Positions 12,069 through 23,716 of a DNA stretch of 64,000 nucleotides are shown here, one piece after another (the first letter of the stretch is position 1; every line of letters starts with the position of its first letter). A program made the position numbers and the translations under genes. A model generated the notes under the pieces. That model had not been told where the DNA came from and searched no databases. It saw only the letters and a list, made by a program, of their open reading frames with translations. The DNA lies in assembly GCA_963920575.1 (NCBI GenBank), contig OY986971.1, positions 20,326,492 to 20,390,491 on the forward strand, read 5' to 3'. Source of the DNA: Narthecium ossifragum. Taxonomy: Eukaryota; Streptophyta; Magnoliopsida; Dioscoreales; Nartheciaceae.

Positions 12069-13726
12069 TGATGTGCTGTCGTAGGCACTCAAAAGTAAAA
12101 CCAATACTCGTTAAAATAGATGTAGTAGTGCGAGTACGAGTCGATCCCAAGAAGAGTGTTTAGCCTGGTTTTGTGCTTAGTGAACAAAGATGGGGGGTTT
12201 TAAGCGTGAGGAAAACAGTAAAGAAACAATCTAAAGAGAAGAATCGAATTGAATCAAGAGAAGAAATATTGGTCTAAGTCAACATCCACCATCGGGATCT
12301 TTATAACTGATCATTGATGCAAGTATATATCAATTCATACCATGAATATTCACCGTTCGAATTAAATTCGAATCTCTCCTCGATCATAGTTAATTAGAAA
12401 CAAGCGATCTAATCAACCCTAACTACTAAACAATCAAAGACAACCGCTGTAGATTTAATCTAGTAGCGGCCTGAAAAATAGAGAGATCGATGAAGCTAAA
12501 CAACACAAGCACAAGCGGTTGCATTTAATTTAGTCGAGCGTTCATCCTAAGATCTAACAATCTCTGAAACGCAGTAGATCATTAAACCCTAGTTGCTTCG
12601 CAGATTAGAGGGATCAAACAATTACGGATTTGATATCCAACCTACTAGTAGATTGCGATGAATAATAAACTAGTAGACCTCCTAGAAATTAGACAAGACA
12701 ATCATGAATATAATCACAGAATAACATTCAATACTCAAGTATAAACTAAACAATAAAAATAGATTAGATCTCACAGTTTCATTGATTCCAAGGTTTCAGT
12801 TTCCTTGACCAAGAATCAAGATTTAGCCAAGCAAGGCCATCCAGAACAATCCTCAAAAGATTCCAATAAGCTAGAGAAAACCTAGGAAAAATATAAGAGT
12901 AGAAAGTAGCAGCCAAAAGTATCCAGGCCTCCCCCTCAAACCCTAGAAAGAGTCCTATTTATAGCCTTAAGTGTCTCCATCCTCGGATTAGATCTGAGCC
13001 GTTAATTTTCTTCACTGGCGAAGGTAAGATCGATCCTTCCATAAGTGTAGCATCGATCCTTTGATATCAACATCTTCAATTTCTGACTACGCCCGAGGAA
13101 GATCGATCCTTTGAAAGAGGAATAATCAATCCTTCTCAGTAGGATGGATCCTTGAAAGAGTAGGATGGATCCTATTGAAAGAGTAGGATGGATCCTTCTC
13201 AGTAGGATGGATAGTAGGATGGATCCTTCGATAGGAGAAAGATCGATCCTTCTCCTCGACGATTTCCTCAATATTCTCGGGTGAAAGGAGGATCGATCCT
13301 TCTGTGATCATCTGAAAAGTATGTTCCCTATCAGGTCTGTCTGCATAAAAGGATCGATCCTTTTAGGAGACATGATCGATCCGTCTTTCCTGAGTATTTA
13401 CTGTTTTGCCATCCAGACTGCACCATTGGTACTAAAATGGCCGTAACTTCCTCTAGAAAACTCGGAATCATGAGCCGTAAAATTATCCAGAAACTAGACT
13501 TCAAGAGCTTTCCAATCATATATCGAACAACATATGGTTCTTCATCAGCAGGTACAGTTTAATCTTTAAAGTTGATCCATATACTCTTTTCAACTTCTTT
13601 TCGAACTTAAGGACTTCAATTACATCCTAAATCAAAATATAAGAGTAATGAGTGTATTTAGGTACCAAATAAGCACAGGAGACTAAGTATTAAGGGATAA
13701 AAATATAACATTATGCATCATCATCA
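12069..13726 (-). mobile_element. solo LTR, Athila/Tat-like family, minus strand
   Basis: Bounded by TGATG...CATCA and flanked by the perfect 5-bp TSD CGCAC (12064-12068 and 13727-13731). Read on the minus strand, it starts TGATGATGCATAATG. It shares with the 5' LTR of element L the block 'ttggaaagctcttgaagtct' and its surroundings. No internal sequence or second LTR is present, so it is a solo LTR. It carries a cluster of GGATCGATCC and GGATGGATCC palindromes (about 13020-13380). Confidence 0.85.
13025..13385. repeat. GGATCGATCC palindrome cluster in solo LTR
   Basis: At least seven copies of 'gatcgatcctt' or its complement, plus 'aggatggatcctt' variants, are spaced irregularly over 360 bp. 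Sites in 13141-13220 form a local direct repeat of about 20-26 bp. Confidence 0.75.
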
Positions 13727-13731
13727 CGCAC

Positions 13732-14529
13732 CCAGTTGTGCTTCTTTGGCTGTAGGGAGGTGTTGTGGGTACACCTGATGACGTTGTTTTGCTCTTGCGA
13801 AGGTCGTGGGTTGACGATCGTTATTGTTGTCGAGAGCTGGGGTTGTTCATCAGTTTGTGGTGAACTCTTTCCCTTTTGTTTTGAGGGTGCTCTGGAGAGC
13901 AGGTTTCTCTTGTGTTGTTGTTTGTGCAGCTGTCTTTTTGAGGAGTTTCCAGGGTATTCGCCTTCACGGGATTCCCGAGTTTGAACTCGATGTTTGTTTG
14001 GGTGGTCTTGATCTTGACTAGCTCGTGTCATAGTGCCAGTAGAGTAGAGCGAGTCGGGGGCATGCTTGAACGGTGGTGCACCACCCAGTTCACCAGAGGC
14101 GGAGAGGACCAGGGCAGTTCAGCCGGCGTATTCATTGAGCGCGTCGCAGAGGCCTCAGGGCCGAGTAGGCTAGTAGAGAAGGCCAAAATCAGCAGCCGAG
14201 GCACTTCCGTAGGGATTGTCCTTTGCAAGGAGCGGTGTCGCAGGGCAGTCGAGGCGAGGTGACTGATACTAGGCAGAGTAGCGGGGAAGGACGTGGATCA
14301 GGAGTTGGACCGAGCTATACTTGGAGTAGAGGCGACCGTCTTGGACGTGTGTTCGCCCTTCCGGACCATATGCAGCAGTTTTCGCCGTCTCAGCAGCTCT
14401 GCAGCTACATCAACATACCGTCCCCAAGCCTTCTGTTCTCCGAGGAATACATTCCCGTTGCAGCGCATCAACGACATACTTGTCAGCTCAGAGTTTGATC
14501 AATCTTCTCGTAGGTTGGGCTTCCCAACA
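13732..14529 (+). pseudogene. element K gag/protease-junction remnant
   Basis: It resumes the K internal region after the solo LTR; the join is confirmed because the reverse copy at 43600-43800 runs through it without interruption. Near 14334 a frame reads GRVFALPDHMQ, the counterpart of GQVFALPDRPF in the DE element. This motif lies just after the gag zinc knuckle and before protease in gypsy polyproteins. No intact zinc knuckle or DSG/DTG protease site was found. Several frames are needed, so this is dead sequence. Confidence 0.5.
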
Positions 14530-15156
14530 GCTACAACCAGATGAGGATTCAGGATTGTGACATCCCGAGGATAACATTTCAGACCGGGTACATATTCGTA
14601 CAAGTCATGGTGATATCATTCAGATTGGTGAACGCACGTGCAACATTGGTAGTCTTCATCGACGACATCCCACCTATTGCGCACTGAGGAGGAGTACGAG
14701 TGATATCCAAGGAACACGCTGTGGTTGCCATGAGAGCACCAGGGTTACGAATCTTCTTAAGTGTGGTTGGACACAACAAGAGGTTCGTCAGAGACTTCTC
14801 CAGAATCACAGGGTCTTTGAAAAGGAGTTTGGTTTCCTCGTTAGGGAGGATGCTCGTGATTAGGTCCTCTTAGAGATGAGGATGAGGTTGATTAGTGCGC
14901 TCGTGTTGTTGGCTTAAGAGCAAGTAACAAGTTGTCGTATTTACTACGACGTTAGTGCTCTTAAGGGTGATAGCAACTGGTAGTTGCTAGAAAGGTTTCG
15001 ACCTTTCGGGTATGTCACCTTCTAGTTTACGCTAGTGCCGTAGCTATTGTCTCGAGCAGATAAGCCAAGGAGATTAGGGTGACGTTAGCGAGATTGAAGG
15101 CTCATCAGTGGCGGAGATGGAGCCAGTCATTCAGCTCACACCATTTTCCTTACTAC
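14530..15156 (+). pseudogene. Ty3/gypsy reverse transcriptase/RNase H remnant
   Basis: The frame around 14535-14825 reads like the palm of gypsy RT. RIRIQDCDIPRITFQTGY corresponds to the family's 'DIPKTAFRT.YGHYE' block, FIDDI stands at the YVDD-like active site, and VVGHNKRFVRDFSRITGSLK matches the 'LGLAGYYRRFI..FS.IA.PL' block. Downstream bases (to 15156) fall where RNase H would be but are too eroded to read. Stops and indels exclude function. The similarity is from family knowledge, not a search. Confidence 0.65.
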
Positions 15157-15159
15157 TCA

Positions 15160-15335
15160 GGGGGCGTTTGGCTCTGGCGGATCCGCGCGATGGGATCCGC
15201 GGAATCCGCCGGAGCTGATTCCAAAATCGGCATCCCGTCCGCGCCGGCGCCAAACGCGCGGATCCCACAATTTGGAATCCACGCGTCCCCGGATCCCGCG
15301 AATCCTGCGGGATCCGAGGCGCGCCAAACGCCCCC
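15160..15335. mobile_element. GC-rich MITE, PIF/Harbinger (Tourist)-like
   Basis: 176 bp with terminal inverted repeats GGGGGCGTTTGGC...GCCAAACGCCCCC and a 3-bp TSD TCA (15157-15159, 15336-15338). The interior repeats ggatccgcgg and is largely self-complementary. No coding capacity. TIR form and 3-bp TSD suggest the Harbinger superfamily, although TCA departs from the usual TTA/TAA. A related element lies at 25234-25512. Confidence 0.7.
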
Positions 15336-15338
15336 TCA

Positions 15339-16818
15339 AAGGATGTCGGCATCTAATCCAGAGTGATGGCGACGTGAAGAGATGACATGAAGTTTGTGGA
15401 GGTCTGTGCCCAGATTAGTCCCAGACGTGTGGCATGAGTGAGAGTCAAACAACGTCGACAAACGGTGGATTGCGCTTCAGAGGTGGAGCCGCAGTTCCAG
15501 AGTTGTGCAATGACAGCGTTCAAGCGTTCCACTCCTTTCCCTTGTTGACCACTTCAGAGGCATAATGGTTATATCATGATCGTCATTAGTGTTGGTAGCA
15601 AGAGACGCAAAGCTCATCCTCACTACTTCACCTACCAGGAGGTGGAGGCGGAGCATCAATGGACAACAGACCCATTGCAGCCCCCCTCCTAGTGTCAGAG
15701 TGGAAGTGGAAGCACATCATGGTATAACAGACTTCATCACCAGCATATAAAGGATGCGAAGAGGATTTCGTCTGATTTGGGTCGTTATTGCCCAATTGAC
15801 CAAATCAGCATGTATCCTACCTTGGAAAAGTACAAACAGCGTGGAGTAGTTTGACCATTTGCATGTCAGAGAAGTGATCAGATTGCATGGTGTTCCAACT
15901 TCTATCATTTCATGTCATGATTCCTGGATCACCGACAGATTCTAGTACATCTCTCAGGAGCTCATGACCATTTGGTTGACTTCCAGCATGACATCCCACC
16001 CACATACAGACAGACAGTCGGGGAGGATGATTTAGATCTCAGATGACATGCTTACAGCATGTATCACTGATGCAGATGTCGGTTCACAATATCACATTCC
16101 ATGGTGGAGTTCACCTACTACAGCAGTTGACAGATCAACATTGGCATTACACCATTTGAGGCATAGTACGACACCCCATGTCGTTCTCTGGCTTGTTGGG
16201 CAGACCATGCAGAGATTTCATCCATCAATCTAGATATCGTCACCCAATTTTCAGAAGATGATCGCAAATCAGGTCAGAGGAGACAGAAGATTTGTATAGA
16301 TCAGAGGTGACAACCGTTGGAGTTCACAGTTGGCGACAGAGTGCTCTCAAGGATGGCTCCATATAGATAGTCGGATAGATTGGTCAAGGACAGGCTAAGC
16401 ACGAGGTATATTGACCCTTTGAAGATTCAGGTCGGGTTGGAGATCTTGCTGCATATTTGTTTCACCCCATACTCGACAATTGTGTTTCCTACCGCCACAT
16501 GTTCAAGCTGGGGAGGCACTGTTCAGATTCATCGCGCATCATCAACTTTGACAGAGCATAGCTTGAGCTAGATAGATTGTGCATAGGCGTTTGGGGGTGA
16601 CTTGGGAACCCTGAGAGCACATGTGTAGAGAGTGTCCTAAGTGGTTCCTATTCAAGAGTGTATCTCATGTTGTGGGCGCTAGTACCCTTTGTGTGGTCGC
16701 TCAGGTTGTGAGCGTGTTGACCTTCTTATCTTATGCAGGTGTGTCTTGTTTCTATTTTGTTGTTTTCAGCCCTACTCTTATCAAATTTCGGGACAAAATT
16801 CCTTTATGGGTGATAGGT
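15339..16818 (+). pseudogene. Ty3/gypsy integrase and 3' pol remnant of element K
   Basis: Decayed plus-strand integrase. Near 15770 a frame gives the 'IVDQLTKSA' block around the first catalytic Asp. Near 15985 'HPHTDRQSGRMI' stands for the usual HPQTDGQSER block carrying the catalytic Glu. Further on, sequence equivalent to the 'plefavgdrvllkv' segment (about 16310) and 'lsprYigPFEil' segment (about 16390-16430) is readable only with frame changes. The same order occurs in P1 (33473-33996, minus), P2 (42473-42990, minus) and R (60180-60998, plus). The polypurine-like end 'ttcgggacaaaattcctttatggg' region precedes the LTR. Confidence 0.65.
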
Positions 16819-17078
16819 TGTGAGGACCCGTACCTCCAACCCGGTCTGACCGTATTAGGTCGAGGGTTTGGGTTAGTTGGTTTTGCTCGGTTGGCCTCGG
16901 TTTGCGATCGGTTGATCGCATTGCTATTTTTGGATCCCAAGGGAATTTTAGTCAAATTGCACCTTGGTGGTCGGTTTCACACCCAAAAAATGCACACACT
17001 ATCTTGGATTGAGATATGTGATTGATTAGGACATTAAGGGCGCTCCCGATAGGACGGCCGAGATCGATTTTAAATCTC

Positions 17079-17086
17079 TATAAATA
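17079..17086 (+). promoter_or_regulatory. TATA box of LTR K
   Basis: TATAAATA about 260 bp into the LTR, just upstream of a CT-rich leader. The same box stands at matching positions in P1 (20853-20860, minus) and P2 (55802-55809, minus). Confidence 0.7.
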
Positions 17087-17091
17087 CCCCT

Positions 17092-17161
17092 CTTCTCTCT
17101 CTCTCCTTTCTTTCTTTTCTCTTTCTTCCTCTTTCTCTCTCTCTATCTCTCTCTCTCTCTT
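17092..17161. repeat. CT-rich microsatellite-like leader
   Basis: About 70 bp of (CT)n/(CTTT)n directly downstream of the TATA box. The GA-rich reverse counterpart is at 20795-20850 in P1 and 55749-55800 in P2. Confidence 0.85.
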
Positions 17162-18329
17162 GGCTGTCATTAGGGCTTTGGGCTGCAGATTTCGAGTAGC
17201 AAATTGGATCGATTGGAGTTCGGGGATCGGTAGACGAGTTGCCAAGCTAGTACAAGTGTTTCTACCCTGATTCTACGGTCAGGTTTACCTAGTATTGCTT
17301 TCTGGATGTTTTGATATACAAATACATGTTAGTTAGTGTTGTAACTTTGTATTCTAGTGTAATCGACGTTTTAGGAACACCTGGATATTCTGGTTTTACG
17401 TTTCATCGGTCGGTTTGGTTTCTACAGTCGTTTTATCGGTTTTGTCGGTTTTTTGCTGAAAGAAGTCATATCTGATATTTCGTCATTGAAATCTTGATTT
17501 CTTGATGCCAATAGATTCCCAACATTCTTCTCTACCTCCCCTCAAAATTTCGTTGAATTCGAACAAGTTTGATATATCAAATCCAAGAAATTGGATCTTT
17601 GGCACTGTTCACAGAACAGTTCACCCAGTCTCTACTGTCGACCGTCGCATAGACCACAAGTCTCGGATGCCAAAATAACTTCCCAGGGTTGATGCTTGGA
17701 TCAACCGCCAGCCATCTCAAGATCGACCGATGCATCGACCGCCACCCTATAGATAGTGATTTTCGTGATTCTTTTCGTTGGATTCTTTCATAATAGATAG
17801 ATGATGATGTTAGGAAGCATATAGCATGGTAACAGTGATTGTTCGATGGATTTATCGATCGATTTGAGCTGGATTTGATCGTATGTGTATATTTGTGAAA
17901 TATTTTGAAATTACCAGTATTATGCAATTTCTTCGATTTCGTCAATCAATTGTTTTGCGATTGACTTGATACCTTAGTATGTCCTACTAATGTATGGCTA
18001 GGACTACTTGGTGGCTTTCCATGGGTTTCTAATGGAATTTGGAAGGTTTTTATGCTAGGATTTTAGTTGTAGGGTTAAATATATAAAATTGCCGTGTTTT
18101 ATGAAATCTTCTGAATGCTATTTGATTAAATTGCATATGTAGTATAAATGGGCTGACGATTTGCTCTATCACTTTGATCAATTAATAGCCCTCCTATTTT
18201 TTCGATGTGTGCCAGGGGCCTTAGTTAGAACCATTGTAGTGATAAATTGGTTGAATGCCTTTCGAATGCTAGAATCATTATACTATTACATTGTTATCTA
18301 TTGGATAACTATGGAACCTTAACATGTTA

Positions 18330-19532
18330 TGTCACGCCCCGACCCAGGAAACCCATCCAAATCGAGACGTGAACCACTTGGAAGAGGGGAGGAAGAAGCA
18401 AGCATGGCCACGAGATCACAGAGGGAAAACTAAAACTCCAAGGAAAACAGGGGAATCCGATCAAACCCAAGGAAAGAAGAGGAAACCCGTCGATCAACAA
18501 AAACCAAAGAAGAAAAGGAGAAATCTCATCAACAACCCATGCAAACCCATAGAAGCCTTACCACTGCCGCAAGAGGAGAGAAGATCTCATCGGAGATCTA
18601 TCAAAACCCAGCAAAACAGAGGAGAAACCGATCAAGTCCGGAGGAAGGGAAGCTGGGGGGGACCCCGGCATCCAACCGGCCAAAGGACAGGGGAAGGAAA
18701 GGATCCGACGAACTCCCAGCAAGGGCTACACTCGCCGAAAGTCTAGAGAGATCGTCGGAAGTCTAGAGAGATGAGGGAAGAAGCATCGGTTACAAGCCAC
18801 GAAATCAACAGAGAAGCCAAAAACTCCCAATAGCATGCATCAATCCATACCATGGCAGCAGAGAGAGGAAAACATCAAGCAATCCAAGCTAATATGCTTC
18901 AAACGGAGCTTCCGCTAATCTAGTAGAGTCCTAAACCAGGTTTAGGGAAGTAACCCTACCTCTAGTGCCCAGCTCACCTTCTCCTTACTCTTCTTCGGCC
19001 GTGGGTCGCCCCCGAGCGCGAGATCTCTGCTGCTCGCACATCGCCACCGATCGTCGTCTCCTCAAGCGGATGTTGTCGCAGGTCGTCGCCTCTCCAACCG
19101 CGGTCGCCGTCGTCACCAAGCTCCTCTCCGGCCGCGGGACTCTCTCACGACCCGCTCTCTCGCTCTCTCGTCGCGATGAGCTCTCTCTCAATCGCCATTG
19201 AAGCCCTAGCGAGTAAGGGGTTAAGTAGAGGCTTAAATACTAATGGGTTAAGATTAGATCCTGGTCGTCCGATCGGCCAGATCCAATCCCAGCAGTTCAA
19301 ACCTCAGTGTAATCCAAATCCTCTAATCCAAAGTACTCCTAATGGTCTAATCAAGCACATACATCATTATAGGGCCGTGTGTGCGCTACGCGTGTAAAAC
19401 CAACTCCGTTAAGGGTAATTTACCAAATTACCCCCGGAGCCGCAACGATCAAAGGAGATGGCGGAGCAAGGCCAACAAAGCCTGACTCTCGACCTACTTG
19501 GTCGGATCGGGTTGGAGGTACGGGTTCTCACA
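18330..19532 (-). mobile_element. solo LTR, minus strand, nested in LTR K
   Basis: Starts TGTCACGCCCCGACCC and ends '...tacgggttctcaca'; on the minus strand this is TGTGAGAACC...GGGGCGTGACA. Flanks are tgtta (18325-18329) and tgttg (19533-19537), a TSD with one change. Removing it restores the collinearity of LTR K with the 5' copy ('...gttgtgtgccggcg'). It is a shorter LTR (1.2 kb) than the others. A lysine-rich open stretch inside it is not a gene. Confidence 0.8.
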
Positions 19533-20565
19533 TGTTGTGTGCCAGCGTTGCGCCGAGGGCTTTTGTATAGCGGCATGAAATGCAGATTTCTGTCTGAGAA
19601 TCAGTTTTGTTTCTTTATCGTATTATAGCATAACCTGTTAAACTCTTATGTTGTTGTGATAGATAGTGACACCTAGGCTAGATGCTTGTATTGGTGTATG
19701 CACACTGTATGCACTAGAGGCATTAAAGGTTAGGCGTGGACGATGGGTTGGTCGTCAATCTGAGGGCTCGGGCGGCTCAGATCTAGCTCTAATACTGAGG
19801 CTGGGTAGTAAGGTCTACGGTGTGATTGTATTATTGTTGAAATCTCTGTATTCTCTAGGTTGATGTCTAGTAGGCTACAATTACTTTGATTGAGGTGTAG
19901 AGGTCATCCTAGGGTTACAATCTCAGTTTCAGTGTTAGGGGAAGTTACGTACCACCCTGTGTGATACGCCCTACTGTTTTAGCACTTGGTTGTAGAGAGG
20001 GACGACTGTTAACAGTGGAGGTCACAGAGAGCACACCCTGGGGTAGGTGGTGAACGTAACGTGAATTTCCCCTACAGATGAGATGGAACCTGAGATTTTA
20101 TAGTTCCTTTTCCTTTCAGTGTGACGTAGAGTAAAAACATACTGAGCTTTGTTGCTCACTCTTACCCAAGCTATGTGTGCATGGTGCAGGCGCTAGCTCT
20201 TCTACTACAGCTCCAGCTGGATAGAGCTTTAGCTGCACATCGACTTCAAGAGATGCTTGAGGATCCTGAGGGCCCAGTTATACTTTTATAGATATTTGTT
20301 GTATAGCTATAACTTGATAATTGTATTAAATGTATAATTTCCCTATTTCACGAATTTGATGTATTTATTACGTAATTGAGTAACAATTGTACTTTTGAAT
20401 CTTGTATCATGCAATAGTGAATTATTAGATTATAGTTTTGCCCTCAAATTAGTTTTGTTCAAATTAATTGTGAAATTTGTAATCTGTCACGTCAGATTGG
20501 ATGTGAATAGTAGTAGGTCTCCTTACGTCCCGGTCCATGTAGGTTTTATGGATCGGGGTGTGACA

Positions 20566-21153
20566 CGTAAAACCGAAACATTCATGTGATCCTAAAACAT
20601 CGTTTACACTAGAATACAAACTTACAACACATTCTAACATGCATTTCTATACTAAAAAATCCCAAAAAAAACAATCATAAGCAAATCTAATCAAAATTGT
20701 ACTAACTGGGTAGACGATCTACAAATCCCTCAAGTTTCACCGATCCAATTTGACGTCGAAAATCTGCAGACCAATCTCCAATCCGCGGTCGAGAGAAAGA
20801 GAGAGGGGAAGAAAGAGAAAGAACAGAGGAGAGAGAGAGAGAAGGAAAGAGGTATTTATAGAGATCTGAAATCGATCTCGGCCGTCTGATTCTATATTTC
20901 CCGTTCGAACTCCGATCTTCCTATCGATAGTGCTCCTATGGTTTTAATCAATCACATATATTAATCCAATGCAGTGTGTGCACTACGCGGGTGTGAAACC
21001 GACCACCAAGGCGCAATTTTACCAAAGTGCCCTTGGGATCCAAGATAGTTATGCGATCAACCGATCACAAACCAAGGCCAACCGAGCCAAACCAACCAAA
21101 CCAGACCCTCGACCTGATGCAGCCGGACTGGATTGGAGGTATAGGACCTCACA
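20566..21153 (-). mobile_element. truncated 3' LTR of gypsy element P1
   Basis: Reverse complement of the first about 590 bp of the K-family LTR: TGTGAGGTCC start at 21153, TATA box at 20853-20860, GA-rich leader complement at 20795-20850. It stops abruptly at 20566 where LTR K ends, consistent with K having inserted into this LTR with the distal part later lost. That history is inference. Confidence 0.75.
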
Positions 21154-21824
21154 ACCTATCACCCTTAAAGGAATTTCGTCCTAAAATTCGATAAGAGTAG
21201 GGCCAAAAACAACAAAACATGAACAAGATACACCTGCATAAGACAAGAAACTTAGCAAGCTCATAACCTGAGTGACCACACAAACAAAGGGCACCAACAC
21301 CCAAAACAGCTACAACATGAGATACAGTCCGGGGTAGGAACCACTTGGGACACTCTCATCACACGCGCCCCGAGCACCCCAACTCACCCCCAAACACCTC
21401 TACGTAATCTGTTTAGCTCAAGCTCTGCTCCGTCGAAGCTGATGACGCACTATAAATCCGGACGGTGCCTCCTCATCTTGAATATGTGGCGGTAGCAAAC
21501 GCAACTACCAGGTGTGGAATAAAGCCGATCTGCAAGCAAACCCTTTGTCACAGACTGAAATCCCAATAGAGTCAAAACAGTTCGGCATCGATTCATCGTT
21601 GGCCAATCCATTTGGATCACTGCATAGAATCATCCTTAAGAACGCTCTGTCGCAAACTGCGAACTCTAACGGCTGTCACCTCTGATCTATACAAATCTTC
21701 TGCCAACTCTGACCTGATATGGACTAATCTTCTGGAAATTGGGTGATGATAACTGGATCAGTGGACGAAATCTCTGTAAGGTTTGCCCAACAAGTAGAAA
21801 GATGGCATGAGATGTCGTACTATG
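21154..21824 (-). pseudogene. P1 integrase C-terminal and 3' pol remnant
   Basis: Minus-strand continuation of P1: a polypurine-like end near 21160-21200, then pol tail. It matches K 16140-16800 in reverse, for example 'gatgtcgtacta' against 'tagtacgacacc'. It is cut at 21824 by solo LTR M; its continuation is at 33473. The TSD of M (CTATG) marks both edges. Non-functional. Confidence 0.65.
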
Positions 21825-22178
21825 TGTCGCGTCTGATGAGTGCATGAACGTGCATTCTGAACAACCTTAAAATCATCTCAATTTCTATATCTTCACCCTT
21901 AATCAACTTCTTTAGCACTACTTTTATACTTTTATGTGATTCACATAGTTGTTTGGAAAATACAGGAAATTGGAGCTAAAAGAAGCTGAAAAGAGTATAT
22001 GGATCAACTTTAAAAATTAATCTGTACCTGCTCATGAAGAATCAGATGATGTGCCATATATTGTTGGAAAGCTCTTGAAGTCTAGATTCTGGAGAATTTT
22101 ACGGTTAGTGATTCCGAGTTTCCTAAAGGAATTTACAACATTTTTCGTACCAGTGCGCAGTGCTGAGTGAATAGTGAT

Positions 22179-22452
22179 GGTCGACCGTCGCATCATCCGT
22201 GGCATCGACCGTCGCGATCAAAAATCCTCACGGTCGACCGTCAAATCCTCACAGTCGACCGTGGAGCCCGAAAATCATCACGGTCGACCGTAAAATGCTC
22301 ATGGTCGACCGTCGCATCGACCGTGGCATCGACCGTCAGCCTCTGTCAAGGAAAATACTTCCAGGGTCGATGCGAAGATCGACCGCAGCTTGTCAAAAAT
22401 AATTGTGCACCGCACGGTCGACCGTCAAGGTCTCACGGTCGACCGCCAGATC
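22179..22452. repeat. GGTCGACCGT palindrome cluster in LTR L
   Basis: About six full GGTCGACC palindromes plus roughly as many half sites (catcgaccgt, agtcgaccg, ggtcgatg) within 275 bp, separated by short AT-richer spacers such as 'aaatcctca'. It lies 60-330 bp upstream of the TATA box. An open frame of 116 codons across it is a by-product of the repeat. Confidence 0.85.
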
Positions 22453-22508
22453 AGCCGGGGGCATATAACGGGTTTAAACTTAACCCGAGTTTGCTAATCT
22501 TTGGACCC

Positions 22509-22516
22509 TATAAATA
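22509..22516 (+). promoter_or_regulatory. TATA box of LTR L
   Basis: TATAAATA in 'accctataaataggaaag', downstream of the palindrome cluster and about 675 bp into the LTR. Confidence 0.7.
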
Positions 22517-23490
22517 GGAAAGTTAGGGTAAGCCAAGGGGGACTTCTTGGACGTTTTTCGAGGCTCTTTTCTGGACGTTTCTCAAAGGAAGAAGATGAAG
22601 GAATCTCCATCCATGGCCGAGTAATCCGCGGGCATGGCGGACCGATGATCTAGCGAGGATTAGGGTTTCTTCTCCAACAATGGTTCATAGTTTTTAATCT
22701 TCATTGTTAAACTCTTTTCTATGTATTGGATCTTCAAATATTATTTTCAGATTATAGATTTCTATGTGGATGATTAATATTATGAATCCAGTCATGCTTC
22801 TTTCATGATCTTATAATCCCATAGTTTTCTCTTTTGATTCTCCTACCGAGTCTTGCGAGACCTTTGCTATGCATTGCCCGTAGTGACAGCTGGTATTGTA
22901 TATTCTTAGGGATCTGGTAAGACAAGGTTGGGGCTCTATCCCGAGGAATCTTTGCTATGCATTGCCGATTGTGAGAGTTGGTATTGTGTATTTTTAGAGA
23001 TCCGGTTAGATAGAGTTAGGGCTTTGTCCCGACGAACTTTTGATGTGCGTTGCCTGTAGTGACAGCCGGTATCGTGTATTCTTAGGTTTGGTTGGATGAA
23101 GTTAGAACTATAAAAAGGAAGAACCAATCATAGGAAGAGACATTTATATTTTATCAGATTCATAATTCTATATCTTCCGGTAAAGGCGATTGGGATGTGA
23201 ATCCCTTAACTGAGTATTATATGAACCATTGAGAAGAGAAGAACCTAAATTCGAGTGAAGTGATTCCTGAAGCCTAGCCTCATTCAAATCTTGATTTCTT
23301 TCGTTAACTTTATCTTACCATTACATCTTCGATCTATTTCCTTAACTTTTATTCGCTCTTGATTGTTTTCAATTCATTGTTATTTGTATTTCTGAATCTT
23401 TCCTGCTTGTCTCTCTGTGGGATTCGACCTCTCTTATGCTGTCCTGCACTGCGATCGCTGTGCATGACACATTTGAGCGACATCAAAAAT

Positions 23491-23508
23491 TGGCGCCGTT
23501 GTCGGGGA
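23491..23508 (+). promoter_or_regulatory. primer binding site of element L (tRNA-Asp type)
   Basis: TGGCGCCGTTGTCGGGGA, five bases after the LTR end. It is one change from the TGGCGCCGTTGCCGGGGA site used by Athila and related plant gypsy elements. Confidence 0.85.
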
Positions 23509-23716
23509 GACGGTTCAGAAATGCGCCAGAATCATCAAATCACGATAATTGAAGACATCGAAAACGGTAACTTTGTTCCCTTTTCTTTGGATTTTTATTT
23601 TTATTTATTTTTTCCTTAGTTTTCTTTATTTTCTTTTTACTTTTGTTTTGAATTTTCGTTTTATTTTTACTTGCTAAAAAAAACTGACCAAAAAAAAAAC
23701 TGAAAAAAAAGAGAGG

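Larger units (their letters stand above)
16819..20565 (+). mobile_element. 3' LTR of gypsy element K, with nested solo LTR
   Basis: It starts TGTGAGGACCCG at 16819 and ends 'gatcggggtgtgaca' at 20565; without the nested insert (18330-19532 plus TSD) it is about 2.5 kb. A TATA box (TATAAATA, 17079-17086) is followed by a CT-rich leader. It matches the 5' LTR from about 17450 on, and P2's LTR in reverse. The terminus abuts the interior of an opposite-strand LTR at 20566. Confidence 0.8.
21834..23485 (+). mobile_element. 5' LTR of element L
   Basis: 1652 bp, TGATGAGTGCATG...GAGCGACATCA. It holds the GGTCGACC palindrome cluster (22179-22452), a TATA box (22509-22516) and three imperfect repeats of 'ctatgcattgcc(c)gtagtgaca' with 'ggtattgtgtattcttag' (about 22860-23090). 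The 3' LTR lacks most of the middle. Confidence 0.85.

Noticed and set aside
13025..13385. CRISPR-like array of regularly repeated short motifs
   Set aside because: The repeats are 10-12-bp palindromes with irregular spacing inside a plant LTR; no direct repeats of 24-40 bp, no cas genes, eukaryotic context.
18324..18746. 140-codon Lys/Arg-rich frame
   Set aside because: It starts at the edge of a solo LTR and lies within LTR sequence; no homology recognised.
22167..22517. 116-codon frame through the GGTCGACC repeats
   Set aside because: Repeat-driven; located upstream of the LTR TATA box and absent from the 3' LTR.
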